DNA of 9,199 bases from Alphaproteobacteria bacterium (GTDB taxonomy: Bacteria > Pseudomonadota > Alphaproteobacteria > UBA6615): contig JAQWSA010000035.1 in the NCBI GenBank assembly GCA_029243445.1, positions 1 through 9,199 on the forward strand. The letters are read 5' to 3'. The notes under the pieces are model-generated. The model was not told where the DNA came from, made no database searches, and worked only from the letters and a program-made list of their open reading frames with translations. This document shows positions 1-7,267 of the stretch, one piece after another (the first letter of the stretch is position 1; the number at the start of each line of letters is the position of its first letter). Both the position numbers and the translations under genes were made by a program.

Positions 1-635
1 CTTGCGTAGGTAGCGCCAATCACGCAGCGCCATATGGCGGTAGCGATATTTTAGTTGGTACTAACCCAATAGCTGTCGCCATTCCGGCACTTAAAGAACC
101 TTCAGTGGTAATTGATATGGCGACTACCAATTCTTCCTTAGGAAAAATAATGGTTAAGGCAATGCATGGCGAAGCAATGCCAGAAGGCTGGGTGATGGAT
201 GCTGCTGGTAAACCTATAACTGACTCCGCCCTCGCCGATGATGGTATCCTAACTCATATTGGAGGTGCAAAGGGTTTTGGTTTATCAATGGTAATAGGGT
301 TTTTAGCAGGAACCTTAAATGGTGCCGCTTTTGGATCCGATGTAATCCATATTGGCGAAGATCCAAAAAGCGAAACAAATACAGGACAATTCATAATGGC
401 GATAGATATAGCTCATTTTATGGATCCGGAGTTATTCAAAGCTAATGTAGATCGTATTTCAAAAGAAATGATAGGTTCAGCTATGCTTCCTGGAGTTGAA
501 GAAATCCGTATGCCTGGAACAAATAGTTGGCGCGTTTATCAAGACCGTATATCCAATGGTATTCCCATTACAGCTCCCCTATTAAAAAAACTTAATGAAA
601 CTGCTGATGAAGTCGGCGTACCTTCATTACTATAG
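1..635 (+). CDS. Ldh2-family NAD(P)-dependent dehydrogenase, AllD-like (5'-truncated)
   Basis: This is the C-terminal part (about 210 residues, read from base 3) of a malate/L-lactate dehydrogenase (Ldh2) family oxidoreductase; the reading frame is open to the left edge, so the start lies outside. Family hallmarks are visible: APYGGSD followed by a GTNPIAVAIP stretch near the left edge, a PEGWVMDAAGKP segment, the glycine-rich HIGGAKGFGLSM segment and a late MPGTNSW. Full-length members run to about 340-350 residues, so roughly 60% is present. Enzymes of this family oxidise 2-hydroxy acids (malate, lactate, sulfolactate, ureidoglycolate) with NAD(P) in the cytoplasm. AllD, which turns ureidoglycolate into oxalurate, belongs here, and the AllFGH genes downstream favour that role. 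This is inferred from context, because the substrate cannot be read from the sequence. The TAG stop lies 13 bases before the amidase ATG, suggesting co-transcription. Confidence 0.87.
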   Translation, partial: CVGSANHAAPYGGSDILVGTNPIAVAIPALKEPSVVIDMATTNSSLGKIMVKAMHGEAMPEGWVMDAAGKPITDSALADDGILTHIGGAKGFGLSMVIGFLAGTLNGAAFGSDVIHIGEDPKSETNTGQFIMAIDIAHFMDPELFKANVDRISKEMIGSAMLPGVEEIRMPGTNSWRVYQDRISNGIPITAPLLKKLNETADEVGVPSLL

Positions 636-648
636 CTAAAGATTGGGC

Positions 649-1953
649 ATGACAAAAAAACTTAACCAGTTATCAGTAAAAGAAATAGTAGATAAAATTT
701 TCAGGGGTGAGACAACCTCTGTCAAAGTAGTTGAATCTTGCTTAGAAAGAATTAGTGAACGAGAGAAAAATATTAACGCCTGGGCTTATATAGACCCAAT
801 ATTAGCATTAGAAAACGCCCATAAAATAGATAAAAAAAATCCGAAAGGTTTGCTTCATGGGGTGCCTTTCGGGGTTAAAGATATTATTGATACTTGTGAC
901 ATGCCCACAGAAATGGGATCGCCGATATACAAAGGAAGAAGACCCACTGTAGACGCATCTTGTGTCGCCTTAATAAAAGCTGCCGGTGCTAATATTCTAG
1001 GAAAAACTGTTACGACAGAGTTTGCAGGCAGTTTTACAGGTTCTACCCGTAATCCGCGTGACAAAGATCGTAGTCCAGGTGGATCTTCTAGCGGTTCTGC
1101 AGCGGCTGTAGCTGACTTTATGGCACCTGCTGCTTTTGGTACCCAAACTGGTAGTTCAATTCTACGACCATCATCCTACTGCGGAATCATTGGATACAAA
1201 CCCACTTTTGGAACTTATAATATCGCTGGTATAAAAGCTGCCTCACAAAGCCTGGATACTTTGGGCCTCCATGTTCGCAGTTTAGATGATATTCAAATTA
1301 TAACAGCAGTATTGGTTAATAGAAAATATACGGAGATCAAAACCCTTGATCACGCACCAAAAATAGGCATTTGTAGAACCCCTCTATGGAATATTACTTC
1401 AGAGGAAACTCGCATTTCATTAGAAGATTCTGCATCTCGATTATCTGAATTTGGAGCAAAAATTCAAGACATATCGACACCAGATTCTTTTGACGGTTTA
1501 GAGGAAGCACGTATTATAATTAATTGCTATGAACGAAGCCGACATATGATTTATGAATGGACCGAATTCAAGCATTTACTAAGCAAGACGTTTCAGAAAG
1601 TTATTAGTACCGGTATGCATATGAGTTACAGCGATTATATTAAGGCAATCACTCAAACAGAGAAGTGCCGACAAGATTTAGATAAAATCTTTGATGACGT
1701 TGATATTCTTATTGCACCATGTGTGGATGGCGAGGCCCCTATAGGTATAGAGTATGGAGGAAACCCAAGGCTACCCGGTCTGTGGACCGCCGTTAGATTA
1801 CCAAGCATCAACCTACCTACACATATTGGCCCAAACGGTTTGCCAGTAAGTATTCAAGTTATTGGTCGTTATCGTGCGGATGATAAATTATTATCTATAT
1901 CCAAATGGATAATAGAAAATCTTGGCTCACCAACACTTAATTTAGTTAGCTAA
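649..1953 (+). CDS. Amidase-signature hydrolase, malonamidase E2 type; candidate oxamate amidohydrolase
   Basis: A 434-residue cytoplasmic amidase of the Ser-cisSer-Lys class. The triad is complete: Lys77 in GVPFGVKDIIDT, cis-Ser146 in SPGGSSSGSAAA and nucleophile Ser170 in GTQTGSSILRP. The spacings (69 and 24 residues) equal those of malonamidase E2 (Lys62, Ser131, Ser155), and the DIIDT..MPTEMGS.IY.G segment also resembles that enzyme. Arg173 sits three residues after the nucleophile, as does the malonamidase arginine that I recall contacting the substrate carboxylate; common amidases have GGSIR, with Arg two residues after. This suggests a short dicarboxylic monoamide substrate such as malonamate or oxamate. 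ATG at 649 is preferred over an in-frame TTG at 643; the upstream ribosome site is weak, so coupling to the dehydrogenase is likely. It converges on atzF with a 27-base gap and no clear terminator. An AtzE-like role is less likely, since no AtzG-sized gene is adjacent. Confidence 0.9.
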   Translation: MTKKLNQLSVKEIVDKIFRGETTSVKVVESCLERISEREKNINAWAYIDPILALENAHKIDKKNPKGLLHGVPFGVKDIIDTCDMPTEMGSPIYKGRRPTVDASCVALIKAAGANILGKTVTTEFAGSFTGSTRNPRDKDRSPGGSSSGSAAAVADFMAPAAFGTQTGSSILRPSSYCGIIGYKPTFGTYNIAGIKAASQSLDTLGLHVRSLDDIQIITAVLVNRKYTEIKTLDHAPKIGICRTPLWNITSEETRISLEDSASRLSEFGAKIQDISTPDSFDGLEEARIIINCYERSRHMIYEWTEFKHLLSKTFQKVISTGMHMSYSDYIKAITQTEKCRQDLDKIFDDVDILIAPCVDGEAPIGIEYGGNPRLPGLWTAVRLPSINLPTHIGPNGLPVSIQVIGRYRADDKLLSISKWIIENLGSPTLNLVS

Positions 1954-1980
1954 AGACGTAAGCTTTCTGTTAAAAATATT

Positions 1981-3792
1981 TCAGGACATAGATATATATT
2001 TCCGCCAACTACCTAATTTTGAGATATCCCTGGCACCTTGTACTGCATATGATTCACATATAAACCCTTTCACTATCGAACCATCATCTAGTTCTATACT
2101 TCCAATTCCCAAAGGGTATGGTATACCAGCTATAAATTCACCGAACCTCGAAATAGGTACTGACCACAATTCCAAATCTATTGCGAAGCCAACTGTAGCA
2201 GAAGAACGTACCATTCCTGGCCTCGGCGGCATAAAATCTTCTAAGGCATAAAATCTATATTTTTTAGCTGACTTACAAGTTCTAATTAGTGTTGCCCCGC
2301 GCTCTATTAGTTCAGTGTTTAAAGGTAAACCCGACATGTGGGCACCACACACAGCAAGTGTTAATGTGTCCATACCATCTATTTTCCTTCTTACTTTCAA
2401 ATCTGGAAGAGGCCATTTTTTTGCTCCCATGCCAGTATTAGCACGGCGATGTAAAAGATCTGCAAAATACTGTATTTTATAATCATAAAAAGCCGGAGCA
2501 GCTATCGTTATACCGAAAGGGAGGTTATTCTTTTGAAACCCTGCTGGAATAGAAACACCACAAAGGTCAAGTAGATTCATAAAATTGGTATAAGTACCAA
2601 GGTATGAATTCAACTCAACAGGGTTTTTCTCAACTTCGTCTTTAGTATATATTGTCCCAGCCGTTGGCATCAACATCATATCAATATTCGACCATACAGG
2701 CTCTATTATACGACGCAACTCACGTAATCGATAGTCGGCAGCAAAAGCTTCGGCGGCAGTTATTTTAATTCCACCTCCAATTATTTCATGAATTACTGGA
2801 TGCAATGATTCTGGTTTCTGATCAAAAAATTTTCTTATTGCCTGATAGCGCTCAGCAACCCAAGGACCTTCATATAACAAACGAGCAACTTCATAAAAAG
2901 GAGTAAAATCAACTTCTTTAATTTCTGCTCCTAGCTCTGCACAATTATTCAGAGCTTCCGCAAACAAACGCTCATAATCATGATTACCAAAAAACTTTAG
3001 GTCATCTTTGGCGGGCACACCAATTTTCAGTCCATCACTTATATCTGATGAAACTTTAGATTTAAAGTTTCCCTTGCGCGAAAATGCATCTTCCTTATCA
3101 AATACTGAAACTACATCCAGCACCTCATATGCATCAGCAACATTTAATGCAAATATAGATACACAATCTAAAGTTCGACAAGCTGGTACCACACCTCGGG
3201 TACTTATTAAGCCGCGAGAGGCTTTCAAGCCAACTATATTATTAAAAGAAGCAGGTACACGACCAGAGCCAGCTGTATCAGTACCTAAAGAAAAACTAAC
3301 TAAACCGGCAGATACAGCAACTGCTGATCCAGCGCTAGAACCACCAGATATATATTTCGGATCAAAAGCATTAGAACAAGCACCATACGGAGAACGAGTG
3401 CCTACCAATCCAGTAGCAAATTGATCCATATTTGTTTTACCTATCAAAATTGCCCCAGCTGCGATTAAAATATCCACTACCGGAGCACTAAGAACAGGTA
3501 AATACTCGTATTCTGGACAAGCAGCAGTTGTGGGAAAACCTGCAAAATCAATATTATCCTTTATAGCGAATGGTAATCCATAAAGCGGTAGAATTTTTGG
3601 GTCTTTATCAGATAGCTTTTCAGCAGCAGTAATTATATTTTTTTTCGGCAGCAGCGTTATCCAAATTGCTTTATCTAACTCTTTTTCTATTCGTTCTAAA
3701 ACAATTTTAACCACATCTGTCGGTTTCAAATTACTGCTAAGGTAACGCTCCCTTAACCTGTTGAAATCTAGGCTTTGGACTTTATTATGCAC
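1981..3792 (-). CDS. atzF: Allophanate hydrolase (AtzF)
   Basis: A 603-residue enzyme, the usual length for AtzF, that hydrolyses allophanate, ending in two ammonia and two CO2. The N-terminal amidase domain (about 1-450) carries the full triad: Lys78 in LPFAIKDNID, cis-Ser152 in SGGSSAGSA and nucleophile Ser176 in GTDTAGSGRVPA. The TTAACP segment after the lysine and the RGVVPACRTLDCVSIFA stretch are typical of allophanate hydrolases rather than general amidases. The C-terminal domain (about 475-603) begins with LAVCGAHMSGLPLN and contains ELWSVP..RFGEF and IPYPLGIGSIEL, the gamma-glutamyl-cyclotransferase-like domain of AtzF. The start is GTG: an in-frame TAA lies two codons upstream and a strong AGGAAGGG site is eight bases away. 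It is the only minus-strand gene, divergent from biuH. No urea carboxylase is adjacent, so biuret rather than urea is the likelier allophanate source (inference). Confidence 0.95.
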   Translation of the reverse strand: MHNKVQSLDFNRLRERYLSSNLKPTDVVKIVLERIEKELDKAIWITLLPKKNIITAAEKLSDKDPKILPLYGLPFAIKDNIDFAGFPTTAACPEYEYLPVLSAPVVDILIAAGAILIGKTNMDQFATGLVGTRSPYGACSNAFDPKYISGGSSAGSAVAVSAGLVSFSLGTDTAGSGRVPASFNNIVGLKASRGLISTRGVVPACRTLDCVSIFALNVADAYEVLDVVSVFDKEDAFSRKGNFKSKVSSDISDGLKIGVPAKDDLKFFGNHDYERLFAEALNNCAELGAEIKEVDFTPFYEVARLLYEGPWVAERYQAIRKFFDQKPESLHPVIHEIIGGGIKITAAEAFAADYRLRELRRIIEPVWSNIDMMLMPTAGTIYTKDEVEKNPVELNSYLGTYTNFMNLLDLCGVSIPAGFQKNNLPFGITIAAPAFYDYKIQYFADLLHRRANTGMGAKKWPLPDLKVRRKIDGMDTLTLAVCGAHMSGLPLNTELIERGATLIRTCKSAKKYRFYALEDFMPPRPGMVRSSATVGFAIDLELWSVPISRFGEFIAGIPYPLGIGSIELDDGSIVKGFICESYAVQGARDISKLGSWRKYISMS

Positions 3793-3800
3793 GTTTTATG

Positions 3801-3808
3801 CCCTTCCT
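3801..3808 (-). promoter_or_regulatory. Ribosome binding site for atzF
   Basis: On the minus strand this reads AGGAAGGG, eight bases before the GTG at 3792. Together with the in-frame TAA at -6 to -4 it fixes GTG as the start; no ATG alternative exists nearby. Confidence 0.75.
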
Positions 3809-3925
3809 ATTTCTAGGTAAATATAGCTTTATATGTAATTTCATTAAAACTAAACATATATTACTTTGCTAGTTAGGTAATTGAGTAGTAATGTTTTTAA
3901 GTATGATTCGGTAGAATCTATAGTC

Positions 3926-3931
3926 GGGGGG
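3926..3931 (+). promoter_or_regulatory. G-run ribosome binding site for biuH
   Basis: A run of six G lies seven bases before the TTG at 3939, a suitable Shine-Dalgarno position. An in-frame TAG at 3921-3923 and the lack of any ATG before residue 29 leave TTG as the only conventional start that keeps the catalytic Asp28. Confidence 0.55.
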
Positions 3932-3938
3932 CTATAAT

Positions 3939-4619
3939 TTGGACCACGCAAGCAATTTATTTATTGCTGAACCTTATGATTTGGCTTTTGATCATTGGTC
4001 AACGGCGCTTGTTATAATAGACATGCAGCGTGACTTTCTAGAGCCCGGCGGATTTGGAGAGCTATTAGGTAATGACGTTTCTTTACTCCGAAAAACTGTT
4101 GAACCCTGCCGAGACGTATTATCTACAGCACGTAAAATTGGACTAACAATCATTCACACTCGTGAAGGTCATCGACAAGACCTAACTGATGCTCCATTAA
4201 GTAAATTAGCACGGGGTAAATTAGATATAGGTATTGGTGATAAAGGTCCACTTGGGAAAGTTCTAATACAGGGTGAGCCAGGTCATCAAATAATTTCTGA
4301 GCTAGCTCCAATAAATGGCGAACCAATAATAGATAAACCTGGAAAAGGTGCATTTTACCAAACCGATTTAGAACTGATTTTGAAAAATAAAAAAATACGC
4401 ACTTTGATTATTTGTGGCGTTACAACCGAAGTGTGTGTTCATACAACCGTGCGTCAAGCAAATGATCGGGGTTACGAATGCATAATTCCTGCCGATTGTG
4501 TTGGTTCATATTTTCCTGAGTTTCAACGAGTTGGCCTTGAAATGATAAAGGCTCAAGGAGGTATTTTTGGTTGGGTAAGCGATAGCAAAGAAATATGTCG
4601 AGTGCTTAATAAAGTTTAA
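3939..4619 (+). CDS. biuH: Isochorismatase-fold cysteine hydrolase, probable biuret hydrolase
   Basis: A 226-residue cytoplasmic amidohydrolase of the isochorismatase-like superfamily, probably cleaving biuret to allophanate and ammonia. The triad is Asp28 in VIIDMQRDF, Lys133 in IIDKPGKGAF and Cys166 in GVTTEVCVHTT. In biuret hydrolase of Rhizobium leguminosarum 3841 the triad is Asp36, Lys142 and Cys175, so the 33-residue Lys-Cys spacing is the same. Gln206 in KAQGGIFG falls 40 residues after the cysteine, as does Gln215 at the substrate channel of that enzyme. IIHTREGHRQDL and the RQANDRGYECI segment also resemble it. The start is TTG with a G-run ribosome site. It lies divergent to atzF, whose substrate it would supply, and 47 bases ahead of the permease. 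Alternatives are an RutB-like ureidoacrylate hydrolase or another small carbamoyl amide hydrolase; the family is certain, the substrate less so. Confidence 0.85.
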   Translation: MDHASNLFIAEPYDLAFDHWSTALVIIDMQRDFLEPGGFGELLGNDVSLLRKTVEPCRDVLSTARKIGLTIIHTREGHRQDLTDAPLSKLARGKLDIGIGDKGPLGKVLIQGEPGHQIISELAPINGEPIIDKPGKGAFYQTDLELILKNKKIRTLIICGVTTEVCVHTTVRQANDRGYECIIPADCVGSYFPEFQRVGLEMIKAQGGIFGWVSDSKEICRVLNKV

Positions 4620-4666
4620 TAGTATTTACAAAAATAAATTTAACGCTAAAAAAAAGGTTTTATAAA

Positions 4667-6217
4667 ATGGCTACTAAACAGGCTACATGGTGGGTTCCAG
4701 GTGACTGGAATGGCTTCTTTGGTCTAGGCACCAATGTATTAGTTAACCTTCTCGTCCTAACAGGACTTTTAAAATACGTAATTGGTATACCTAATGAAGT
4801 CTTATTTGGGATTATACTTCCGGCTATAGGGCTGATGTTGTTTTTAGGCAATATGTATTATGCCCTAATGGCTCTTAGGTTAGGAAAAAAAGAGGGGAGA
4901 GACGATGTAACGGCACTTCCTTCTGGACCTAGTGTACCACACATGTTCTTTGTGGTGTTTGCAATTATGCTTCCCATAAAGGCCACTACCGGTGAATGGC
5001 AAACCGCCTGGGCCGCTGGTATGATCTGGGTTTTTGTAGAGGGAATTGTATTGTTTCTGAGCGCCTTTGCTGCTCCCGCAATTCGTAGATTGACTCCCAG
5101 AGCAGCACTTTTAGGAACTCTCGCTGGCATATCAATTACATTTATATCTATGCGTCCAGCCTTTGAAATAGCAGAAACACCAATCATTGGTTTCGTTTGT
5201 CTAGCTATAATTCTAGCAGCTTGGTACGGTGGGGTACGTTATCCAGGCAATGCTCCTGGCGGTCTTGTTGCAATTGCCGTAGGTACAATCCTTGCTTGGC
5301 TAGCCTTCGCATTCGGGTGGGGTTTTGGCGGAGTAGACCCAAACGGCGTATCAGGCGCTATATCCAATATAGATCTAAACTTTGCTTGGTTCCAGTTGGA
5401 TACATTATGGGAAGGCCGCAACTACCTTGCACTTGTTTTGGTAACTGCCATACCGTTCGGCATTTATGATTTTATCGAAGCAATGGATAACGTTGAAAGT
5501 GCCTCAGCTGCCGGTGACGAATACTCAGTTCGTGAGGCTGTTGGTGCAGAGGGAATTATTAGTCTAATAGGTACATTGCTTGGTAGTCCTTTTGCTAATG
5601 CAGTATATATCGGTCATCCTGGATGGAAAAGTATAGGAGGCAGGGTAGGTTACTCGATAGCCACAGGGGTACTTGTTTTAGTATTAACGTGGCTAGCCAT
5701 CGTTCCATTATTACTTAGCATCATTCCAGTTGTCGCTATAATTCCTATACTTCTGTATATAGGTGCTCTGATTGGTGCTCAGGCCTTTCAAGCAACCCCC
5801 CGCTCTCATGCTCCTGCAATTATATTTGCATTAGTTCCAAATTTAGCTGCTTGGGCTAAGGTTCAAATTGACGGAGCTCTTGGAGCGGCTGGTACGAATG
5901 CAGCTGCAGTTGGATTAGATAAAATGGGACAAAACGGTGTGCTTTATAATGGATTAGAAATCCTTGCCGGAGGAGCTGTTGTTACAGGCCTGTTATGGGG
6001 CGCTATGGTAGTATTTCTAATTGATCGCAAACCAAATTCTGCTGGGGTAGTCGCTTTGATAGCAACTATATTAACGTTCTTTGGGTTTATCCATGGATCG
6101 GCAGTTGGGTTTATGGTCTCACCGATGGTAGCTCTTAGCTATCTACTTGTTGCAGCACTGTTTTTCAGCTTTAACAAGCTAGAAATCTCTCCTGCAGAGT
6201 CCGAATCCAATACATAA
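4667..6217 (+). CDS. NCS2/AzgA-like nucleobase-type permease
   Basis: A 516-residue inner-membrane protein with about 12-14 hydrophobic segments, which resembles the xanthine/uracil (NCS2) permeases, closest in style to the AzgA branch. The N-terminal part shows WWVPGDWNGFFGLGTN and a LPSGPSVPHMFF loop-helix. The segment equivalent to the substrate-binding helix reads DFIEAMDNVESASAAGD (Glu271, Asp274, Glu277), followed by LIGTLLGSPFANAVYIGHPGW and GGRVGYSIATG, in the place where AzgA proteins have a threonine/serine-rich turn and GGRTGL. Start ATG has AAAAAGG nine bases upstream. The gene follows biuH and is followed by a strong stem-loop, so biuH and the permease may form one transcription unit. 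It probably imports the pathway substrate (a ureide, biuret-like compound or purine/pyrimidine derivative). The actual substrate cannot be read from the sequence, and the acidic helix differs from classical purine carriers. Confidence 0.85.
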   Translation: MATKQATWWVPGDWNGFFGLGTNVLVNLLVLTGLLKYVIGIPNEVLFGIILPAIGLMLFLGNMYYALMALRLGKKEGRDDVTALPSGPSVPHMFFVVFAIMLPIKATTGEWQTAWAAGMIWVFVEGIVLFLSAFAAPAIRRLTPRAALLGTLAGISITFISMRPAFEIAETPIIGFVCLAIILAAWYGGVRYPGNAPGGLVAIAVGTILAWLAFAFGWGFGGVDPNGVSGAISNIDLNFAWFQLDTLWEGRNYLALVLVTAIPFGIYDFIEAMDNVESASAAGDEYSVREAVGAEGIISLIGTLLGSPFANAVYIGHPGWKSIGGRVGYSIATGVLVLVLTWLAIVPLLLSIIPVVAIIPILLYIGALIGAQAFQATPRSHAPAIIFALVPNLAAWAKVQIDGALGAAGTNAAAVGLDKMGQNGVLYNGLEILAGGAVVTGLLWGAMVVFLIDRKPNSAGVVALIATILTFFGFIHGSAVGFMVSPMVALSYLLVAALFFSFNKLEISPAESESNT

Positions 6218-6238
6218 AATATTTGGCTCATAAAAATA

Positions 6239-6276
6239 AGTTAGGGCCGAGAATATTTTTATTCTCGGCCCTAACT
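6239..6276. terminator. Perfect 17-bp stem-loop after the permease gene
   Basis: Bases 6239-6255 pair perfectly with 6260-6276 around a TTTT loop; the stem contains the GC-rich block GGGCCGAG/CTCGGCCC. It lies 21 bases after the permease stop. The plus-strand 3' flank is AT-rich but not a pure T run. The minus-strand flank reads TTATTTTTAT, so the minus orientation has a better U-tract although no minus gene is nearby. It could be a partial terminator, a 3' end stabiliser or a processing site separating biuH-permease from allHFG. Confidence 0.7.
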
Positions 6277-6292
6277 ATAAATAAAAATATTT

Positions 6293-6298
6293 TATAAT
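6293..6298 (+). promoter_or_regulatory. Possible -10 element upstream of allH
   Basis: A perfect TATAAT lies 22 bases before the allH ATG and just after the stem-loop. No good -35 hexamer stands 16-18 bases upstream, and the surrounding sequence is almost all A and T, so chance is a real possibility. If real, it would give allHFG their own promoter. Confidence 0.25.
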
Positions 6299-6319
6299 TA
6301 ATTATAAAAGGGAATTTCG

Positions 6320-7267
6320 ATGCGTTTTGCAGCATCAGAAATATCAACTAAAACGATAAATAGTTTTTCTGGTAAAGTTCATAGTGTATTTCGTAGTACA
6401 GTTAATTTGATGATCAATGATGGTGACTTAATTACTCTTGATGCTAGTAACGAGAAACAAAAGTTGCCAAACACAATTTCATTTAATGCACCCAAAGACT
6501 TTGATTTTTCTCATCACATTAAGCATGGAGCTAATATATGTTGCAGAGGTGGCATCCTAAGATTATCAAAATCTGACCTTACTTTCGACTTAAGGCTTGT
6601 TCAGAATAGTTCAGAAGAAAAACATCACCCAAAAACTAGTGTAGATATAAAAATTGATGAGTCCTGGAAAATTGCATGGAGTTTTCTTATCAAAAACGGC
6701 GGGTCTACGGGACTAGTTTTAGCAATTAACATGATAGAAATAGATAACCCATTCGACGCAGCGCTTGTCTCTAGGGCACAAAATTGTATTCCCCCACTTC
6801 TAACTGCTTTGCAAACAAATAATATTGAAGAAATTATAAATTTGGCTTCTTGTCTCGTTGGTGCCGGACCGGGCCTCACTCCATCTGGAGATGATTTTCT
6901 GATTGGATTTCTAATAGGAGCTCAACAGGTTTTTCAGAACAAAAAGAAAATTAAATGTATTAATGTTCTGGGTAATTATTTATCTAATCAAGCCGGTAAT
7001 AGTGTTGATATCTCATGTGCCTATATGAAACATGCCGCTTCCGGGTATGCAGCAAAACCTTTAAAAGAGCTGACTAAATTAATAATCACTAAAGGTGAAA
7101 AAATAAAAATAATTAATACAATCGGGGTCGTATTAAGTTTTGGAAGTAGTTCCGGTGCAGACTTGGTATTTGGTTTGCTATGCGGGCTTTCTCTGAAAAA
7201 TCCATTATTGACCAATATCATAATAGATACCCTTAATAACAAAACAGTTAAAGTTAAATACAAATGA
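6320..7267 (+). CDS. allH: DUF2877 protein, oxamate carbamoyltransferase subunit AllH
   Basis: A 315-residue soluble protein of the DUF2877 family, the family of E. coli YlbF/AllH, one of three subunits of oxamate carbamoyltransferase (oxalurate + phosphate to oxamate + carbamoyl phosphate). The family signature GAGPGLTPSGDDF is intact at residues 181-193. Later come SVDISCAYMKHAASGY (about 230-245) and SFGSSSGADLVFGLLCGL near the C-terminus, both typical family segments. The N-terminal third is less conserved. ATG at 6320 is supported by AAGGGA six bases upstream. Its TGA overlaps the allF ATG by the four bases ATGA, indicating translational coupling and stoichiometric synthesis. Here AllH comes first, whereas in E. 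coli, as I recall, it is last of the three. Family assignment is firm; the catalytic contribution of this subunit is not something the sequence shows. Confidence 0.9.
   Translation: MRFAASEISTKTINSFSGKVHSVFRSTVNLMINDGDLITLDASNEKQKLPNTISFNAPKDFDFSHHIKHGANICCRGGILRLSKSDLTFDLRLVQNSSEEKHHPKTSVDIKIDESWKIAWSFLIKNGGSTGLVLAINMIEIDNPFDAALVSRAQNCIPPLLTALQTNNIEEIINLASCLVGAGPGLTPSGDDFLIGFLIGAQQVFQNKKKIKCINVLGNYLSNQAGNSVDISCAYMKHAASGYAAKPLKELTKLIITKGEKIKIINTIGVVLSFGSSSGADLVFGLLCGLSLKNPLLTNIIIDTLNNKTVKVKYK

Larger units (their letters stand above)
3793..3938. promoter_or_regulatory. Divergent intergenic region, likely promoters for atzF and the biuH operon
   Basis: This 146-base AT-rich spacer separates the divergent atzF and biuH genes, so promoters for both should lie here. 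Possible control elements are an inverted repeat TATATGT (3830-3836) / ACATATA (3854-3860) with a 17-base spacer, and a direct repeat TAGGTAA at 3814-3820 and 3874-3880. A weak plus-strand promoter candidate is TTGAGT (3881-3886) with TATGAT (3902-3907), spaced 15 bases. Each element could be chance in such AT-rich DNA. No regulator gene is visible in the window. Confidence 0.45.

Noticed and set aside
643..648. TTG at 643 as the amidase start
   Set aside because: ATG follows two codons later and no ribosome site favours TTG; the extra two residues (Met-Gly) add nothing conserved.
855..1064. Minus-strand open frame opposite the amidase
   Set aside because: It is antisense to the conserved lysine and GGSSSGS region of the amidase, with low-complexity translation and no family resemblance.
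649..1953. Amidase as AtzE (carboxybiuret hydrolase)
   Set aside because: It is tempting beside AtzF, but the MPTEMGS segment, triad spacing and Arg at +3 fit malonamidase E2 better, and no small AtzG-like gene is adjacent.
3008..3424. 138-codon plus-strand open frame opposite atzF
   Set aside because: It lies wholly antisense to conserved atzF coding sequence including the catalytic serines, has no recognisable domain, and is best explained as a shadow frame.
3933..3938. TATAAT directly before the biuH TTG as a -10 element
   Set aside because: Transcription would start inside the coding region, after the only plausible start codon and the G-run ribosome site.
5197..5469. 90-codon plus-strand frame inside the permease
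   Set aside because: It is out of frame with a clear membrane protein; the translation is rich in Arg, Ser and Cys with no domain.
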